A DNA stretch of 64,000 nt from Sulfitobacter donghicola DSW-25 = KCTC 12864 = JCM 14565 (lineage in GTDB: Bacteria; Pseudomonadota; Alphaproteobacteria; Rhodobacterales; Rhodobacteraceae). Made by a program: the position numbers and the translations under genes. Shown piece by piece: positions 47,208 through 58,582 of the stretch. Every line of letters begins with the position of its first letter. The first letter of the stretch is position 1. The stretch is from contig NZ_JASF01000005.1 of NCBI RefSeq assembly GCF_000622405.1, positions 186,001 to 250,000 of the forward strand, in the 5' to 3' direction. The notes beneath the pieces are model-generated. The model searched no databases. It was given only the letters and a program-made list of their open reading frames with translations, and had not been told where the DNA came from.

Positions 47208-48512
47208 ATGATCCCCCGCTATTCCCGCCCTGAAATGGTCTCTATCTGGTCGCCTGCGACCAAATTCAAAATCTGGTATGAGATCGAGGCGCACGCCTGT
47301 GATGCAATGGCCGATATCGGCGTGATCCCCCGCGAAAATGCCGATGCCGTCTGGAAAGCAAAAGACGTCGAGTTTGACGTAGATCGCATTGACGAAATCG
47401 AAGCCGTCACCAAACATGACGTCATCGCCTTCCTGACGCATTTGGCCGAGCACGTCGGCAGCGACGAGGCGCGTTTTGTTCACCAAGGCATGACATCCTC
47501 TGACGTTCTGGACACATGTTTCAACGTACAGCTGACCCGCGCCGCAGACATCCTGATCGCCGACATGGATCTGCTGCTGGCCGCGCTCAAGCGCCGCGCG
47601 ATTGAGCATAAAGACACCGTGCGTGTGGGCCGCAGCCACGGCATCCACGCCGAGCCAACAACAATGGGCCTGACATTTGCGCGTTTCTACGCCGAAATGG
47701 ACCGCAACCTGACGCGCCTGAAAACAGCCCGCGAAGAAATCGCCACCGGTGCGATCTCGGGCGCGGTTGGCACATTTGCCAACATCGATCCCGCGATTGA
47801 GGAACACGTCTGTGAAAAGCTGGGCCTCTCGCCCGAGCCGATCAGCACCCAAGTTATCCCGCGTGACCGTCACGCGGCCTTCTTTGCGACCCTTGGCGTG
47901 ATTGCATCCTCTATCGAAAATGTCGCCACCGAAGTGCGCCACATGCAGCGTACCGAAGTTCTGGAAGGGGCTGAATTCTTCTCGGCGGGGCAAAAAGGCT
48001 CTTCCGCGATGCCGCACAAAAAGAACCCAGTATTGACCGAAAACCTGACAGGTCTGGCCCGCACAATCCGTATGGCCGTTATCCCTGCGATGGAAAACGT
48101 GACCCTCTGGCACGAGCGCGACATCTCGCACTCTTCCGTTGAGCGCGCGATTGGCCCTGACACAACAATCACCCTTGATTTTGCGCTGCACCGCCTGACA
48201 GGTGTGATCGACAAACTGCTGATCTATCCTGACAACATGCTGGCCAACATGAACAAATTCAGCGGCCTTGTGATGTCTCAGCGCGTGTTGCTGGCCCTGA
48301 CACAGGCCGGTGTGAGCCGCGAAGACAGCTATAAGCTGGTTCAGCGCAACGCGATGAAGGTTTGGGACCACGGCAAAGATTTCAAAACCGAGCTGCTAGG
48401 TGATGAAGAGGTTTTGGCCGCGCTAAGCGTCGAAGAAATCGAAGAAAAATTCGACATGGGCTACCACACAAAGCACGTTGATACGATTTTCAAACGTGTT
48501 TTCGGTGACTAA
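47208..48512 (+). CDS. purB: Adenylosuccinate lyase PurB
   Basis: Catalyses two purine-pathway steps: SAICAR to AICAR and adenylosuccinate to AMP, releasing fumarate. 434 aa, standard length. VHQGMTSSDVLDTCFNVQL near 86, GRSHGIHAEPTTMGLTFA near 140 and the superfamily signature SSAMPHKKNP near 265 are intact. AAAAGG precedes the ATG. A pair of hairpins follows the stop. Confidence 0.97.
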   Translation: MIPRYSRPEMVSIWSPATKFKIWYEIEAHACDAMADIGVIPRENADAVWKAKDVEFDVDRIDEIEAVTKHDVIAFLTHLAEHVGSDEARFVHQGMTSSDVLDTCFNVQLTRAADILIADMDLLLAALKRRAIEHKDTVRVGRSHGIHAEPTTMGLTFARFYAEMDRNLTRLKTAREEIATGAISGAVGTFANIDPAIEEHVCEKLGLSPEPISTQVIPRDRHAAFFATLGVIASSIENVATEVRHMQRTEVLEGAEFFSAGQKGSSAMPHKKNPVLTENLTGLARTIRMAVIPAMENVTLWHERDISHSSVERAIGPDTTITLDFALHRLTGVIDKLLIYPDNMLANMNKFSGLVMSQRVLLALTQAGVSREDSYKLVQRNAMKVWDHGKDFKTELLGDEEVLAALSVEEIEEKFDMGYHTKHVDTIFKRVFGD

Positions 48513-48517
48513 ACGCT

Positions 48518-48586
48518 AATCGGTTTTCCGCCGATTTTCTTGCAAATTTGACTGAACGGCGCGATTTCCTTTGAAATTGCGCCGTT
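48518..48586 (+). terminator. Tandem hairpins after purB
   Basis: First, AATCGG/CCGATT (48518-48536) followed by TTCTTG; second, a long stem AACGGCGC-g-ATTTC / GAAAT-t-GCGCCGTT (48555-48586). Together they should end purB transcription. Confidence 0.7.
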
Positions 48587-48628
48587 TCGCATTACCCTAG
48601 GGAAACATTATCCAGAGGAGTAATACCG

Positions 48629-48778
48629 ATGAAGATTGTACTTTCCACTCTTGCGTTGATCCTACTACCCGTGATGAGCTTTGCCGAAGGGTGCCGACAT
48701 GATCAGCAGGCCATGACCTGTGCCGCTGGTACTGTTTACGACGCCGACAGCCATAGCTGTGTTGCCACAACGGGTTAA
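48629..48778 (+). CDS. Small secreted Cys-motif protein (49 aa)
   Basis: Begins with ATG at 48629 behind an excellent AGAGGAG site and encodes 49 residues: a signal peptide (MKIVLSTLALILLPVMSFA) then a short mature peptide with cysteines in EGCRHDQQAMTCAAGTVYD and HSCVATTG. The pattern C-x2-GTVYD-x5-CV resembles part of a chitin-binding type-2-like fold and recurs in the next gene. Probably periplasmic with one or two disulfides. Function unknown. Confidence 0.75.
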   Translation: MKIVLSTLALILLPVMSFAEGCRHDQQAMTCAAGTVYDADSHSCVATTG

Positions 48779-48787
48779 CCTCTGACA

Positions 48788-48870
48788 GCACTAATACCTT
48801 CAAACTAAAATGTGATGCGGCGTGGGGCCATCTGACCTTTACCATGCCGTAATGGGTATTAGGTATTATG
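48788..48870. repeat. Possible MITE-like or palindromic repeat element
   Basis: CTAATACC (48791-48798) and GGTATTAG (48855-48862) form inverted ends 72 bases apart overall, with an extra GTATTA directly after the right end. The body is GC-rich and non-coding. The arrangement resembles a small interspersed repeat inserted between the two secreted-protein genes. Copy number elsewhere cannot be assessed from this window. Confidence 0.35.
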
Positions 48871-48900
48871 GCACAGGACTTTCTTAACTTCGGAGCTTTC

Positions 48901-49419
48901 ATGCGGTTACTTCTTTCCACGGCCCTCGCCCTCACCCTCCCCTTGGCTGCCTTTGCGGCTGGTGATGAAACAGCACCGCCCAAAAAGCCAAAATGCGAGA
49001 GCGGTTTTGTTTATGATAAAAAGACCAAATCCTGCATCAGCGAAAACGGTCACACACTGGATGTGGACACTTTGTACCAAGAGGTCCGTTCGCTTTCTTA
49101 TGACGGGCGTTACGCCGATGCGCAGGTTTTGTTGGCACAGATGCCCGCCGATGATGACCGGACCCTAACCTATTTGGGCTTTACCCACCGCAAGATGGGA
49201 AACACCGACGCGGCGATGACCTATTATGCCCGCGCATTGGCCCGCAACCCGGGCAATATTCTGGCGCGCTCCTATATGGGTCAGGGTCTCGTTGAAGATG
49301 GAAACATCTCTGCCGCTCTGGAACAGCTACGCCAGATCCGCTCCCATGACGGCAAAGGCACATGGGCCGAAGCCTCCCTAAGAACGGCGATTGCCACGGG
49401 CCGTACGTTTAACTGGTAA
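48901..49419 (+). CDS. Secreted TPR-like protein
   Basis: 172 aa from the ATG at 48901 (MRLLLSTALALTLPLAAFA signal peptide; GGAG upstream). An in-frame start at 48868 would bury the signal peptide. The mature protein begins with a Cys motif, KCESGFVYDKKTKSCIS, paralleling the neighbouring 49-aa protein, then about three tetratricopeptide-like helices pairs (LYQEVRSLSYDGRYADAQVL, YLGFTHRKMGNTDAAMTYYA, ARSYMGQGLVEDGNISAALE). Likely a periplasmic scaffold. Partners unknown. Confidence 0.82.
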   Translation: MRLLLSTALALTLPLAAFAAGDETAPPKKPKCESGFVYDKKTKSCISENGHTLDVDTLYQEVRSLSYDGRYADAQVLLAQMPADDDRTLTYLGFTHRKMGNTDAAMTYYARALARNPGNILARSYMGQGLVEDGNISAALEQLRQIRSHDGKGTWAEASLRTAIATGRTFNW

Positions 49420-49435
49420 GACCGATTGAAATGAT

Positions 49436-49470
49436 GCGGCGCGGCAATCTGCTGCGCCGTTTTTCTTTTT
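49436..49470 (+). terminator. Terminator after the TPR gene
   Basis: CGGCGC / GCGCCG stem extended by inner GC pairs, followed by TTTTTCTTTTTTC. Confidence 0.88.
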
Positions 49471-49552
49471 TCATTTTCCGCTGGGTGTTTCAGCCGATTT
49501 TTACTTTTGTCACCGATTGTTTGGGGATCACTCTCTAAATGAACCGGTGCCC

Positions 49553-50632
49553 ATGAACGATCTTTCCACATTCCCCTCTTCCGTCCCCACCACCACCAGC
49601 ACTGGGGCGCGCATTGTGCCGCAACCCCTTTTGAGCAAACGCGCAAAGGCGGCGATTGTTGTGCGTCTTTTGATCAATGAAGGCGCCGATATCGCGTTAG
49701 AGGAACTGCCCCCTGAATTGCAGGCCCAACTGACCCAACAGATGGGCGCGATGCGGGTTGTGGACCGTGTGACCCTTGCATCCGTTGTTGAAGAGTTCAC
49801 CGAGGCGCTTGAATCCATCGGGCTCTCTTTTCCTGGCGGGATGGCTGGCGCATTAGATGCGCTAGACGGGAAAATCGGCCGCGAGACCGCCGCGCGGTTG
49901 CGCAAAGAGGCAGGCGTGCGCGCCGCAGGTGATCCGTGGAAACGCCTGCGCGCCCTTCCCGCAGAGGATTTGGTGGATATCATAAAGAACGAAAGCACAG
50001 AAGTCGCTGCCGTGCTTCTTTCTAAATTGGATGTTCCTGTCGCCGCCGGATTGCTGGGCAAGATTTCTGGCCCCGAAGCGCGGCGCATCACTTATGCGGT
50101 CTCTCTGACGGGGGATGTTACGCCCGAAGCCATTGATCGCATTGGCATATCTCTGGCTGCGCAACTGGATAACAAAAAGGAATCTGTTTTTGGAACCGGC
50201 CCTGCCGAACGGTTGGGCGCCATCCTCAACTCCTCCTCCACGCCAACCCGCGAAGATGTCTTATCCGGCCTTGAAGAAACGGATGAAATTCTGGCAACTG
50301 CCGTGCGCAAGGCCATCTTTACCTTTGGTAACATCCCTGCACGGATCACACCGCGCGATATCCCACGGATCCTGCGCGAGGTCGACGGCGGGGACTTGCT
50401 CACCGCGATGGCAGGGGCTGAAGCCGCAGGCTTTGCTGATGCGCGTGATTTTGTTCTTGAAAATATGTCAGGCCGCATGGCGGATCAGCTGCGGGAAGAC
50501 ATGGCAGAGGCTGGAAAAATCAAACCCGCCGTCGCGGACGAGGCGATGTCGTCCTTTGTTTCGGTCATCCGAGACATGGAAAGCAGAGGCGATTTGGTGC
50601 TGATCGTCGAGGAAGAGGATGAGGACGAATAA
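49553..50632 (+). CDS. fliG: Flagellar motor switch protein FliG
   Basis: Rotor protein that transmits torque from the stator and forms part of the C-ring. From the ATG at 49553 (MNDLSTFPSS) it is 359 aa. The middle domain (IIKNESTEVAAVLLSKLDVPVA broken normally, near 140-165) and C-terminal torque domain (RKAIFTFGNIPARI, ILREVDGGDLLTAMAGA, NMSGRMADQLREDM) are recognisable. The charged helix of the C-domain is somewhat reduced relative to E. coli. The C-terminus is acidic (EEEDEDE). No other flagellar gene is in this window, so it stands apart from the main flagellar cluster. Confidence 0.88.
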   Translation: MNDLSTFPSSVPTTTSTGARIVPQPLLSKRAKAAIVVRLLINEGADIALEELPPELQAQLTQQMGAMRVVDRVTLASVVEEFTEALESIGLSFPGGMAGALDALDGKIGRETAARLRKEAGVRAAGDPWKRLRALPAEDLVDIIKNESTEVAAVLLSKLDVPVAAGLLGKISGPEARRITYAVSLTGDVTPEAIDRIGISLAAQLDNKKESVFGTGPAERLGAILNSSSTPTREDVLSGLEETDEILATAVRKAIFTFGNIPARITPRDIPRILREVDGGDLLTAMAGAEAAGFADARDFVLENMSGRMADQLREDMAEAGKIKPAVADEAMSSFVSVIRDMESRGDLVLIVEEEDEDE

Positions 50633-50701
50633 ACCCGCTCTTGTTGGATCGGATGCCAGTGTCTATGTCTGGCATTCGATAATTCATAGCGTCAGGTCCA
50701 C

Positions 50702-51601
50702 ATGTCCTCCTCAGCCCCAAAAGATAAATCCGGTTTTTTCCGCACAACCGGCCACTATCTAAGTAATCTGCTGATTGTTGGGCTGATCAAGGCGGCGCTT
50801 GCCCTCCCCTATCAGATACGCATTCCTTTGATGGGTAGAGTTGTGCAATGGGGTATTGGCCCATTGGCCGGATATCGCCGCCGCGCATTAAACAATCTCG
50901 CGCTAATCTGGCCCGAAATGCCAAAGCAGCAGCGCCAACAGATTGCGGGCAAGTGCCTCAACAATGTCGGCCGTAGCTTTATCGAAAACTACTCGGCCGC
51001 TGATTTCCCCAAACGCATGTCGACAAACAATATCACCGGTGAGGGTGTCGCGGCGCTGGATGCGGCTGTGGCCTCGGGAAAGCCTGTGATCCTTGTGACG
51101 GGCCACTACGGGAATTATGAGGCCACGCGCGCAGCATTGGTTGCCCGCGGGTTAAATATTGGCGGTCTCTATCGCGATATGAAAAACCCCTATTTCAATG
51201 CCCATTATGTAAAAACTATGGAGGCATTTGGCGGGCCAGTATTCCCCCAAGGGCGTCGCGGCACGGCGGGTTTTGTCAAACATCTGAAAAGCGGCGGGCA
51301 GCTGGTATTGCTGTTTGATCAACATGTCTTTGGCGCGCCAGCATTTGATTTTCTGGGGCAGCCAGCAAATACCGCGCTTTCCGCGGCCGAGCTGGCCCTG
51401 CGGTATGACGCTGCGTTGATCCCGTTTTATGGTATTCGCCAACCAGATGGCTTGACCTTTGAAACGGTTCTTGAGGCCCCGATCACCCCATCAGATGCGA
51501 TGACCATGACCCAAGAGATAACCGACAGTTTGGCCGCCCGCGTCAACCAAGACCCAACCCAGTGGTTTTGGGTTCACCGCCGCTGGCGCCCGCAAAGTTA
51601 A
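50702..51601 (+). CDS. Lysophospholipid/lauroyl acyltransferase-like protein (LpxL family)
   Basis: 299-aa inner-membrane acyltransferase of the LpxL/HtrB family, which adds secondary acyl chains to lipid A or related lipids. The catalytic HxxxxE-type motif is GHYGNYEATRAAL near 134, followed by YRDMKNPYFNAHY and GQLVLLFDQHVFGAP. One hydrophobic N-terminal segment (NLLIVGLIKAALALPYQ) anchors it. Acceptor and acyl length unknown. Its stop region overlaps the converging DUF1223 gene by four bases. Confidence 0.87.
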   Translation: MSSSAPKDKSGFFRTTGHYLSNLLIVGLIKAALALPYQIRIPLMGRVVQWGIGPLAGYRRRALNNLALIWPEMPKQQRQQIAGKCLNNVGRSFIENYSAADFPKRMSTNNITGEGVAALDAAVASGKPVILVTGHYGNYEATRAALVARGLNIGGLYRDMKNPYFNAHYVKTMEAFGGPVFPQGRRGTAGFVKHLKSGGQLVLLFDQHVFGAPAFDFLGQPANTALSAAELALRYDAALIPFYGIRQPDGLTFETVLEAPITPSDAMTMTQEITDSLAARVNQDPTQWFWVHRRWRPQS

Positions 51602-52308
51602 TCGACGCGCACAGCGCCAATAATTGCACCGGCATTCGCTTCCTGAACCAGCACAACAACCGGATCATCATTGCGAACATCCAAAGTCATTGTCAGCGCA
51701 TCCGCCCCATCCCACTGTCCGGCAAGCTGCCAATCATGGGCGATATTCGAATACTGAAGCGTATTGCCGCGGTTTTCTCCGCGGGTGATCCTTGTTTTAT
51801 GCGATGGCAGAACCTGAAGCACATGAACCTCCATCGGGGCAGCCCCCGTTGTTGGCACGCTGCCCTCCACCTTAACCGTGGCGCCATCACGCACCGCCTT
51901 TAGCTCCATCAGGGGTGCTTTTGCCTTATGTTCTGCAATCGCTTTGGACAATGCTTTGGGTTTGGCGCCCACGATATCGGTCTGCCCTTGGACGATCATT
52001 TCCGGAGTATAGATCGTTCGACGCCCCGCTTTATTTGCATAGTCGCGTTGCCGTTTAGCATGTCCAGCATCGCCAAATTCATCTTTCCAGCCGATGTAAT
52101 CCCAGTAATCAACGTGCAAAGCGATGGCGATCACGTCATCCCGACCGCTTAGTTCGGCTAGCATCGCATCCGCTGGCGGGCAGCTTGAACACCCTTGGGA
52201 CGTATATAGTTCTACGACAACGGGGTGTTGGTCAGCAAATGCGGGCGCAACAATGCTGGTAGAAAGGGATAGAGCTACGCCTGTCAGGATATTCGTAATT
52301 TTGGACAT
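51598..52308 (-). CDS. DUF1223 thioredoxin-like secreted protein
   Basis: 236-aa protein with a signal peptide (MSKITNILTGVALSLSTSIV ending near FADQ) and a thioredoxin-like domain whose active-site-like motif is CSSC in LYTSQGCSSCPPADAML. HVDYWDYIGWKD and RQRDYANKAGRRTIYTPEMI are characteristic of DUF1223. Likely periplasmic thiol oxidoreductase; substrate unknown. Confidence 0.86.
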   Translation of the reverse strand: MSKITNILTGVALSLSTSIVAPAFADQHPVVVELYTSQGCSSCPPADAMLAELSGRDDVIAIALHVDYWDYIGWKDEFGDAGHAKRQRDYANKAGRRTIYTPEMIVQGQTDIVGAKPKALSKAIAEHKAKAPLMELKAVRDGATVKVEGSVPTTGAAPMEVHVLQVLPSHKTRITRGENRGNTLQYSNIAHDWQLAGQWDGADALTMTLDVRNDDPVVVLVQEANAGAIIGAVRVD

Positions 52309-52421
52309 GTGATTCCGATCGTGGCTGTTGTGCTAATGTACCTAGCAACTGCTATTTGAAATAACCAATCAAGGTTTCGAGAGAGTATGTAATCGGTCCA
52401 TATGGCCAAAGTGAGGAATAT

Positions 52422-52443
52422 TTGGTATACATTGGTATACCAA
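52422..52443. promoter_or_regulatory. GntR-type operator-like repeat upstream of acnA
   Basis: TTGGTATACA is repeated directly as TTGGTATACC and the second copy forms the perfect 12-bp palindrome TTGGTATACCAA (52432-52443), about 90 bases before acnA. The GTATAC core with flanking TTG/CAA is typical of FadR/FCD-subfamily GntR regulators. Confidence 0.5.
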
Positions 52444-52531
52444 CGCAAGAGGTTTTCCAAGAAAACCGTATCTGAGACGCAGCTCACCCGTTAATATCGA
52501 CCTGTAGCCAAACCCGAATCCGGAGCCACAT

Positions 52532-55231
<2,700 letters not shown>

Positions 55232-55249
55232 TCGCCCTTAACACCCTGA

Positions 55250-55285
55250 AAAGGCCCGCGTTGTTCATCGCAACGGGGGTCTTTT
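55250..55285 (+). terminator. Hairpin after acnA
   Basis: GCCCGCGTTG and CAACGGGGGT form an imperfect stem, followed by CTTTTG. Probable acnA terminator. Confidence 0.6.
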
Positions 55286-55404
55286 GCACGGGCGATGCCC
55301 CTGCGTCATTACAGCATGCCCTGCTGTTCCAGCTTGTCCTTATGCCTAGAATATGAACAGGTGCGCCCGACCTAATTAACCAGTTCTAAGGAGGCCGCGA
55401 AAAA

Positions 55405-56232
55405 ATGAGCGCGACCGCACGTAAAACCGCCCCGATGCCGCAGGATATTCTGGCTCGCAAAGGGGGCACCCCTCTAGTCAGTCTCACCGCCTATACCACG
55501 CCTATGGCGCAGGTGATGGATGGTATCTGTGATTTTGTTCTTGTGGGCGATTCTGTGGGCATGGTTTTGCATGGCCTCACCTCTACGCTGGACGTCACCC
55601 TAGATATGATGGTGCTCCACGGCAAAGCGGTAAAGCGCGGGCTGAAACAATCCATGATGGTCATCGACATGCCCTTTGGCAGCTACGAAGAAGGCCCCCA
55701 ACAGGCGTTTCGCAATGCCGCCCATTTGATGCGCGAAACGGGCGCTGGCGCTGTGAAACTGGAAGGCGGTGTTGAGATGGCCGAAACGATTGCCTTCCTC
55801 ACCAAACGCGGCATTCCCGTGATGGCCCATATCGGCCTGACGCCTCAGTCGATCCACACATTGGGCGGTTACAAGGTGCAGGGCCGCGGCGAGGCTGCCG
55901 ATCAGATGATGGCGGATGCAGTGGCCGTGGCCAAGGCTGGTGCTTTCTCGGTTGTCCTTGAAAAGGTTCCCGAAACATTGGCCGACCAAATCACCGCAGA
56001 GGTTGCGATCCCGACCATTGGCATCGGCGCTTCGGCCAATTGCGATGGGCAGATCTTGGTTGTTGATGACATGCTGGGCCTCTTCACCGCGTTCAAGGCC
56101 AAGTTTGTAAAACGCTTTGCCCAGCTTGGGGATGACGCAAAACTGGCTGTGCAAGCCTATGCAGACGAGGTTCAAGCGCGCAGCTTTCCCGCGCCCGAGC
56201 ATGTTTTCTCAGATAAGAACCCAAACACATGA
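55405..56232 (+). CDS. panB: 3-methyl-2-oxobutanoate hydroxymethyltransferase PanB
   Basis: First committed step of pantothenate synthesis: transfers a hydroxymethyl group from methylenetetrahydrofolate to 2-oxoisovalerate. 275 aa. [19 protein letters not shown] near 42-60, [10 protein letters not shown] and [20 protein letters not shown] are diagnostic. AAGGAGG precedes the ATG. It overlaps panC by four bases, giving a panBC operon. Confidence 0.97.
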   Translation: MSATARKTAPMPQDILARKGGTPLVSLTAYTTPMAQVMDGICDFVLVGDSVGMVLHGLTSTLDVTLDMMVLHGKAVKRGLKQSMMVIDMPFGSYEEGPQQAFRNAAHLMRETGAGAVKLEGGVEMAETIAFLTKRGIPVMAHIGLTPQSIHTLGGYKVQGRGEAADQMMADAVAVAKAGAFSVVLEKVPETLADQITAEVAIPTIGIGASANCDGQILVVDDMLGLFTAFKAKFVKRFAQLGDDAKLAVQAYADEVQARSFPAPEHVFSDKNPNT

Positions 56233-57074
56233 AGCCTCAGATCATCCGCACGCTGGCTGAACTGCGCCAGATCGTAAAAGACTGGAAAGCCGCTGGCGAA
56301 ACCGTTGGGGTTGTCCCGACGATGGGGGCGCTGCATCAGGGGCACCTTAGCCTTGTGCGGGCAGGCAAAGAGGCCTGCGACCGTGTGATCGTCACGATCT
56401 TTATCAACCCCAAACAGTTCAACAATCCTGACGACTATAAAAACTATCCGCGCACCGAAGAAGAGGATGCGAGGAAGTTGGAAGCGCTGAAGGCTGACGT
56501 GGTTTATGTCCCCGATGGCGCGCAGATGTATCCAGCTGGTTTTGCCTCAACCGTTTCGGTCGAAGGCGTCACCGAAGGTTTGTGCGGTGCGCATCGCGCG
56601 GGGCATTTTGACGGCGTCGCAACCATTGTGACCAAGCTGTTTACCCAAACGCAGGCTGACAAAGCCTTTTTCGGGGAAAAGGACTATCAGCAGCTGCTGG
56701 TGGTTAAGCGGATCGCAACTGATCTGGACCTACCGATCGAGGTCATCGGCTGCCCGACCATCCGCGAAGAAGACGGTCTGGCCATGTCATCCCGCAATCT
56801 GCTGTTGTCTGATCGCGCGCGCACATGGGCCCCTGAGATGAACCTCGCCATGGAGGAACTGGCCGAAAAGCTGCGCGCCGGTGGCGACTGGGACGCGCTG
56901 AAGGCCGCCGCGATTTCGCGCATGGAACGTGCAGGCTTTACTGAGGTCGAATATCTGGACCTCCGCGCCGCTGACAACCTAGAGCTGCTAAGCGCGCCCG
57001 ACCGCCCTGCGCGTCTGCTCGCCGCCGCTTGGCTGGCGGGGGTGCGGCTGATTGATAATATCGCTGTGGGTTAA
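56229..57074 (+). CDS. panC: Pantothenate synthetase PanC
   Basis: ATP-dependent ligase joining pantoate and beta-alanine, 281 aa. The nucleotide-binding HxGH motif is in [17 protein letters not shown] near 28-44; [21 protein letters not shown] and the MSSRN loop are present. Translationally coupled to panB. A 10-bp hairpin follows. Confidence 0.97.
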   Translation: MKPQIIRTLAELRQIVKDWKAAGETVGVVPTMGALHQGHLSLVRAGKEACDRVIVTIFINPKQFNNPDDYKNYPRTEEEDARKLEALKADVVYVPDGAQMYPAGFASTVSVEGVTEGLCGAHRAGHFDGVATIVTKLFTQTQADKAFFGEKDYQQLLVVKRIATDLDLPIEVIGCPTIREEDGLAMSSRNLLLSDRARTWAPEMNLAMEELAEKLRAGGDWDALKAAAISRMERAGFTEVEYLDLRAADNLELLSAPDRPARLLAAAWLAGVRLIDNIAVG

Positions 57075-57081
57075 ACAGATC

Positions 57082-57107
57082 CGGAGAAGCGGTTAAACGC
57101 TTCTCCG
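57082..57107. terminator. Hairpin between panC and ccmG
   Basis: CGGAGAAGCG / CGCTTCTCCG, perfect 10-bp stem with a 6-base loop, between converging genes. No T tract on either side. Confidence 0.55.
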
Positions 57108-57113
57108 ATGATG

Positions 57114-57653
57114 TTACTGACCTTGGGCCGCCAAAAGGGCGGGCAAAAAGCGTTGTTCGTAATCGCTGCCGATGAGAGGTCCGGCAAAGCGGAAAAGGAT
57201 CGTGCCATCCCCATCTAGGATAAAGGTTTCTGGCGGCGCGGTGACACCCCAATCAATGGCTGTCCGCCCCTCTGGGTCAAAGGCCACGCCAGAAAACGGG
57301 TTATCATCGTCGATCAGATATTTGGTGGCGGCGCGCGCGGTATCTTTGAAATTGATCCCCACGATGTTCATACCATCTGCCTGCATTTCCAACAGCTTTG
57401 GGTGTTCTGCACGGCAAGGCGGGCACCAGCTGGCCCAAAAGTTCACCAGCGTGACCTCACCCGTCGCCAACATATCCGCTGTTGCCTGTGGGAAATCCGC
57501 CAGACCTTTTTCTGGAATATTAGGCGCGGCTTGCCCCACCAACGTAGAAGGCAGCCCATCAGGATCGTCGCGAAACATCCCCACAGCCGCCAACCCGACA
57601 AAAGCGGCAAAGATCAGCGGTGGGGCGATCATAAGCGGATTAACCTTTGCCAT
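57114..57653 (-). CDS. ccmG: Cytochrome c biogenesis thiol:disulfide oxidoreductase CcmG (DsbE)
   Basis: Membrane-tethered periplasmic thioredoxin-like protein that reduces apocytochrome c haem-binding cysteines, 179 aa. An N-terminal anchor (PLMIAPPLIFAAFVGLAAVG) precedes the thioredoxin domain with WASWCPPCRAEHPKL (active-site CPPC). VTAPPETFILDGDGTI is the family-specific cis-Pro region. It overlaps ccmD by 14 bases. Confidence 0.95.
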   Translation of the reverse strand: MAKVNPLMIAPPLIFAAFVGLAAVGMFRDDPDGLPSTLVGQAAPNIPEKGLADFPQATADMLATGEVTLVNFWASWCPPCRAEHPKLLEMQADGMNIVGINFKDTARAATKYLIDDDNPFSGVAFDPEGRTAIDWGVTAPPETFILDGDGTILFRFAGPLIGSDYEQRFLPALLAAQGQ

Positions 57654-57804
57654 GGCGGGCCGTCTCCTCTTCCATTTGGCGCAGGGCTGCGCGTGCTTTG
57701 GCGCCGCTGCGCAGGGACAAAACCAACAGCCCCGCGATCAATCCAAGTGAAATGCCATAAGCACCCAAGACTTCGGCGGCGTATTTTCCAAGATCAGGCA
57801 TCAT
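57640..57804 (-). CDS. ccmD: Haem exporter protein CcmD
   Basis: Small membrane protein of 54 codons that helps release holo-CcmE from CcmABC. MMPDLGKYAAEVLGAYGISL is followed by one transmembrane helix (GLIAGLLVLS) and a basic-acidic tail (KARAALRQMEEETARHGKG), the usual CcmD layout. Its ATG overlaps the ccmC stop (ATGA) and its 3' end overlaps ccmG. Identification rests on size, topology and position. Confidence 0.88.
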   Translation of the reverse strand: MMPDLGKYAAEVLGAYGISLGLIAGLLVLSLRSGAKARAALRQMEEETARHGKG

Positions 57805-58532
57805 GCTTTCCCATCCAAACGAATACTCAGCGCACGCGCGCGGCGTTTAGCGATTTCGGTGCCGGTGCGGTACAAAACCAGCGCCAGAAACAACAGGGTG
57901 AACCCTGCAATCGAGATCACCAGCGGGAGCCAGAACACGTTTGAGATATTCTCTTCCTTGTCCAAGCTCAGCGATGCCCCTTGGTGCAGCCCTTGGCTCC
58001 AGAACAAAACCGCGTAACGCGACAGGAGCGCAAAAACCGATCCCACAAGGCAAAGAACCGAGGTCAGATCCGCCGCCGTGTCAGGGTCTTCGACAGCTTC
58101 CCAAAGGGCGATGTAGCCGAGGTAAAACAGAAACAGGATCAGGAAAGACGTCAGGCGCGGATCCCATGCCCACCATGTGCCCCACATCGGCTGGCCCCAA
58201 ATTGCGCCTGTCACCAGCCCGATCACGGTCATCACCAGCCCAACAGGTGCCGCTGCTTTTGCTGCTAGCGCGCTCACGTGGTGGCGGCGCACCAGCCAGA
58301 CCAGCGAGGTGATCAACATCATGATCCACGCGTTGATGGCGATCCATGCTGCGGGGACGTGGATATAGATGATCTTTACGGTTGATCCTTGGCGAAAGTC
58401 GTCCGGCGTTCCAAAGAACCCCCAAGACAGGCCCACAAAGATGCCAATCGCCGCCGCCGCCCAAGCAAAGGGCTGCACGCGGGCGCTGAGCGCCAAAAAC
58501 TTTACCGGATTTGCATATTCCCAAAGTGACAT
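57801..58532 (-). CDS. ccmC: Haem exporter / haem-handling protein CcmC
   Basis: Six-helix membrane protein that loads haem onto CcmE, 243 aa. The tryptophan-rich WWD motif WGQPMWGTWWAWDPRLTS near 125-142 and flanking histidines (YIHVPAAW; the RRHHVSAL region) are typical. Fourth gene of ccmABCDG on the minus strand, about 50 bases after ccmB. Confidence 0.96.
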   Translation of the reverse strand: MSLWEYANPVKFLALSARVQPFAWAAAAIGIFVGLSWGFFGTPDDFRQGSTVKIIYIHVPAAWIAINAWIMMLITSLVWLVRRHHVSALAAKAAAPVGLVMTVIGLVTGAIWGQPMWGTWWAWDPRLTSFLILFLFYLGYIALWEAVEDPDTAADLTSVLCLVGSVFALLSRYAVLFWSQGLHQGASLSLDKEENISNVFWLPLVISIAGFTLLFLALVLYRTGTEIAKRRARALSIRLDGKA

Positions 58533-58582
58533 ATGAGTTATTTAGTACTCCGTGTAAAAAGGCTCAATGGTTAAGCGGGTGA

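Noticed and set aside
47190-48371. 393-codon minus-strand frame opposite purB
   Set aside because: Purely antisense to a complete, highly conserved purB; no recognisable domain.
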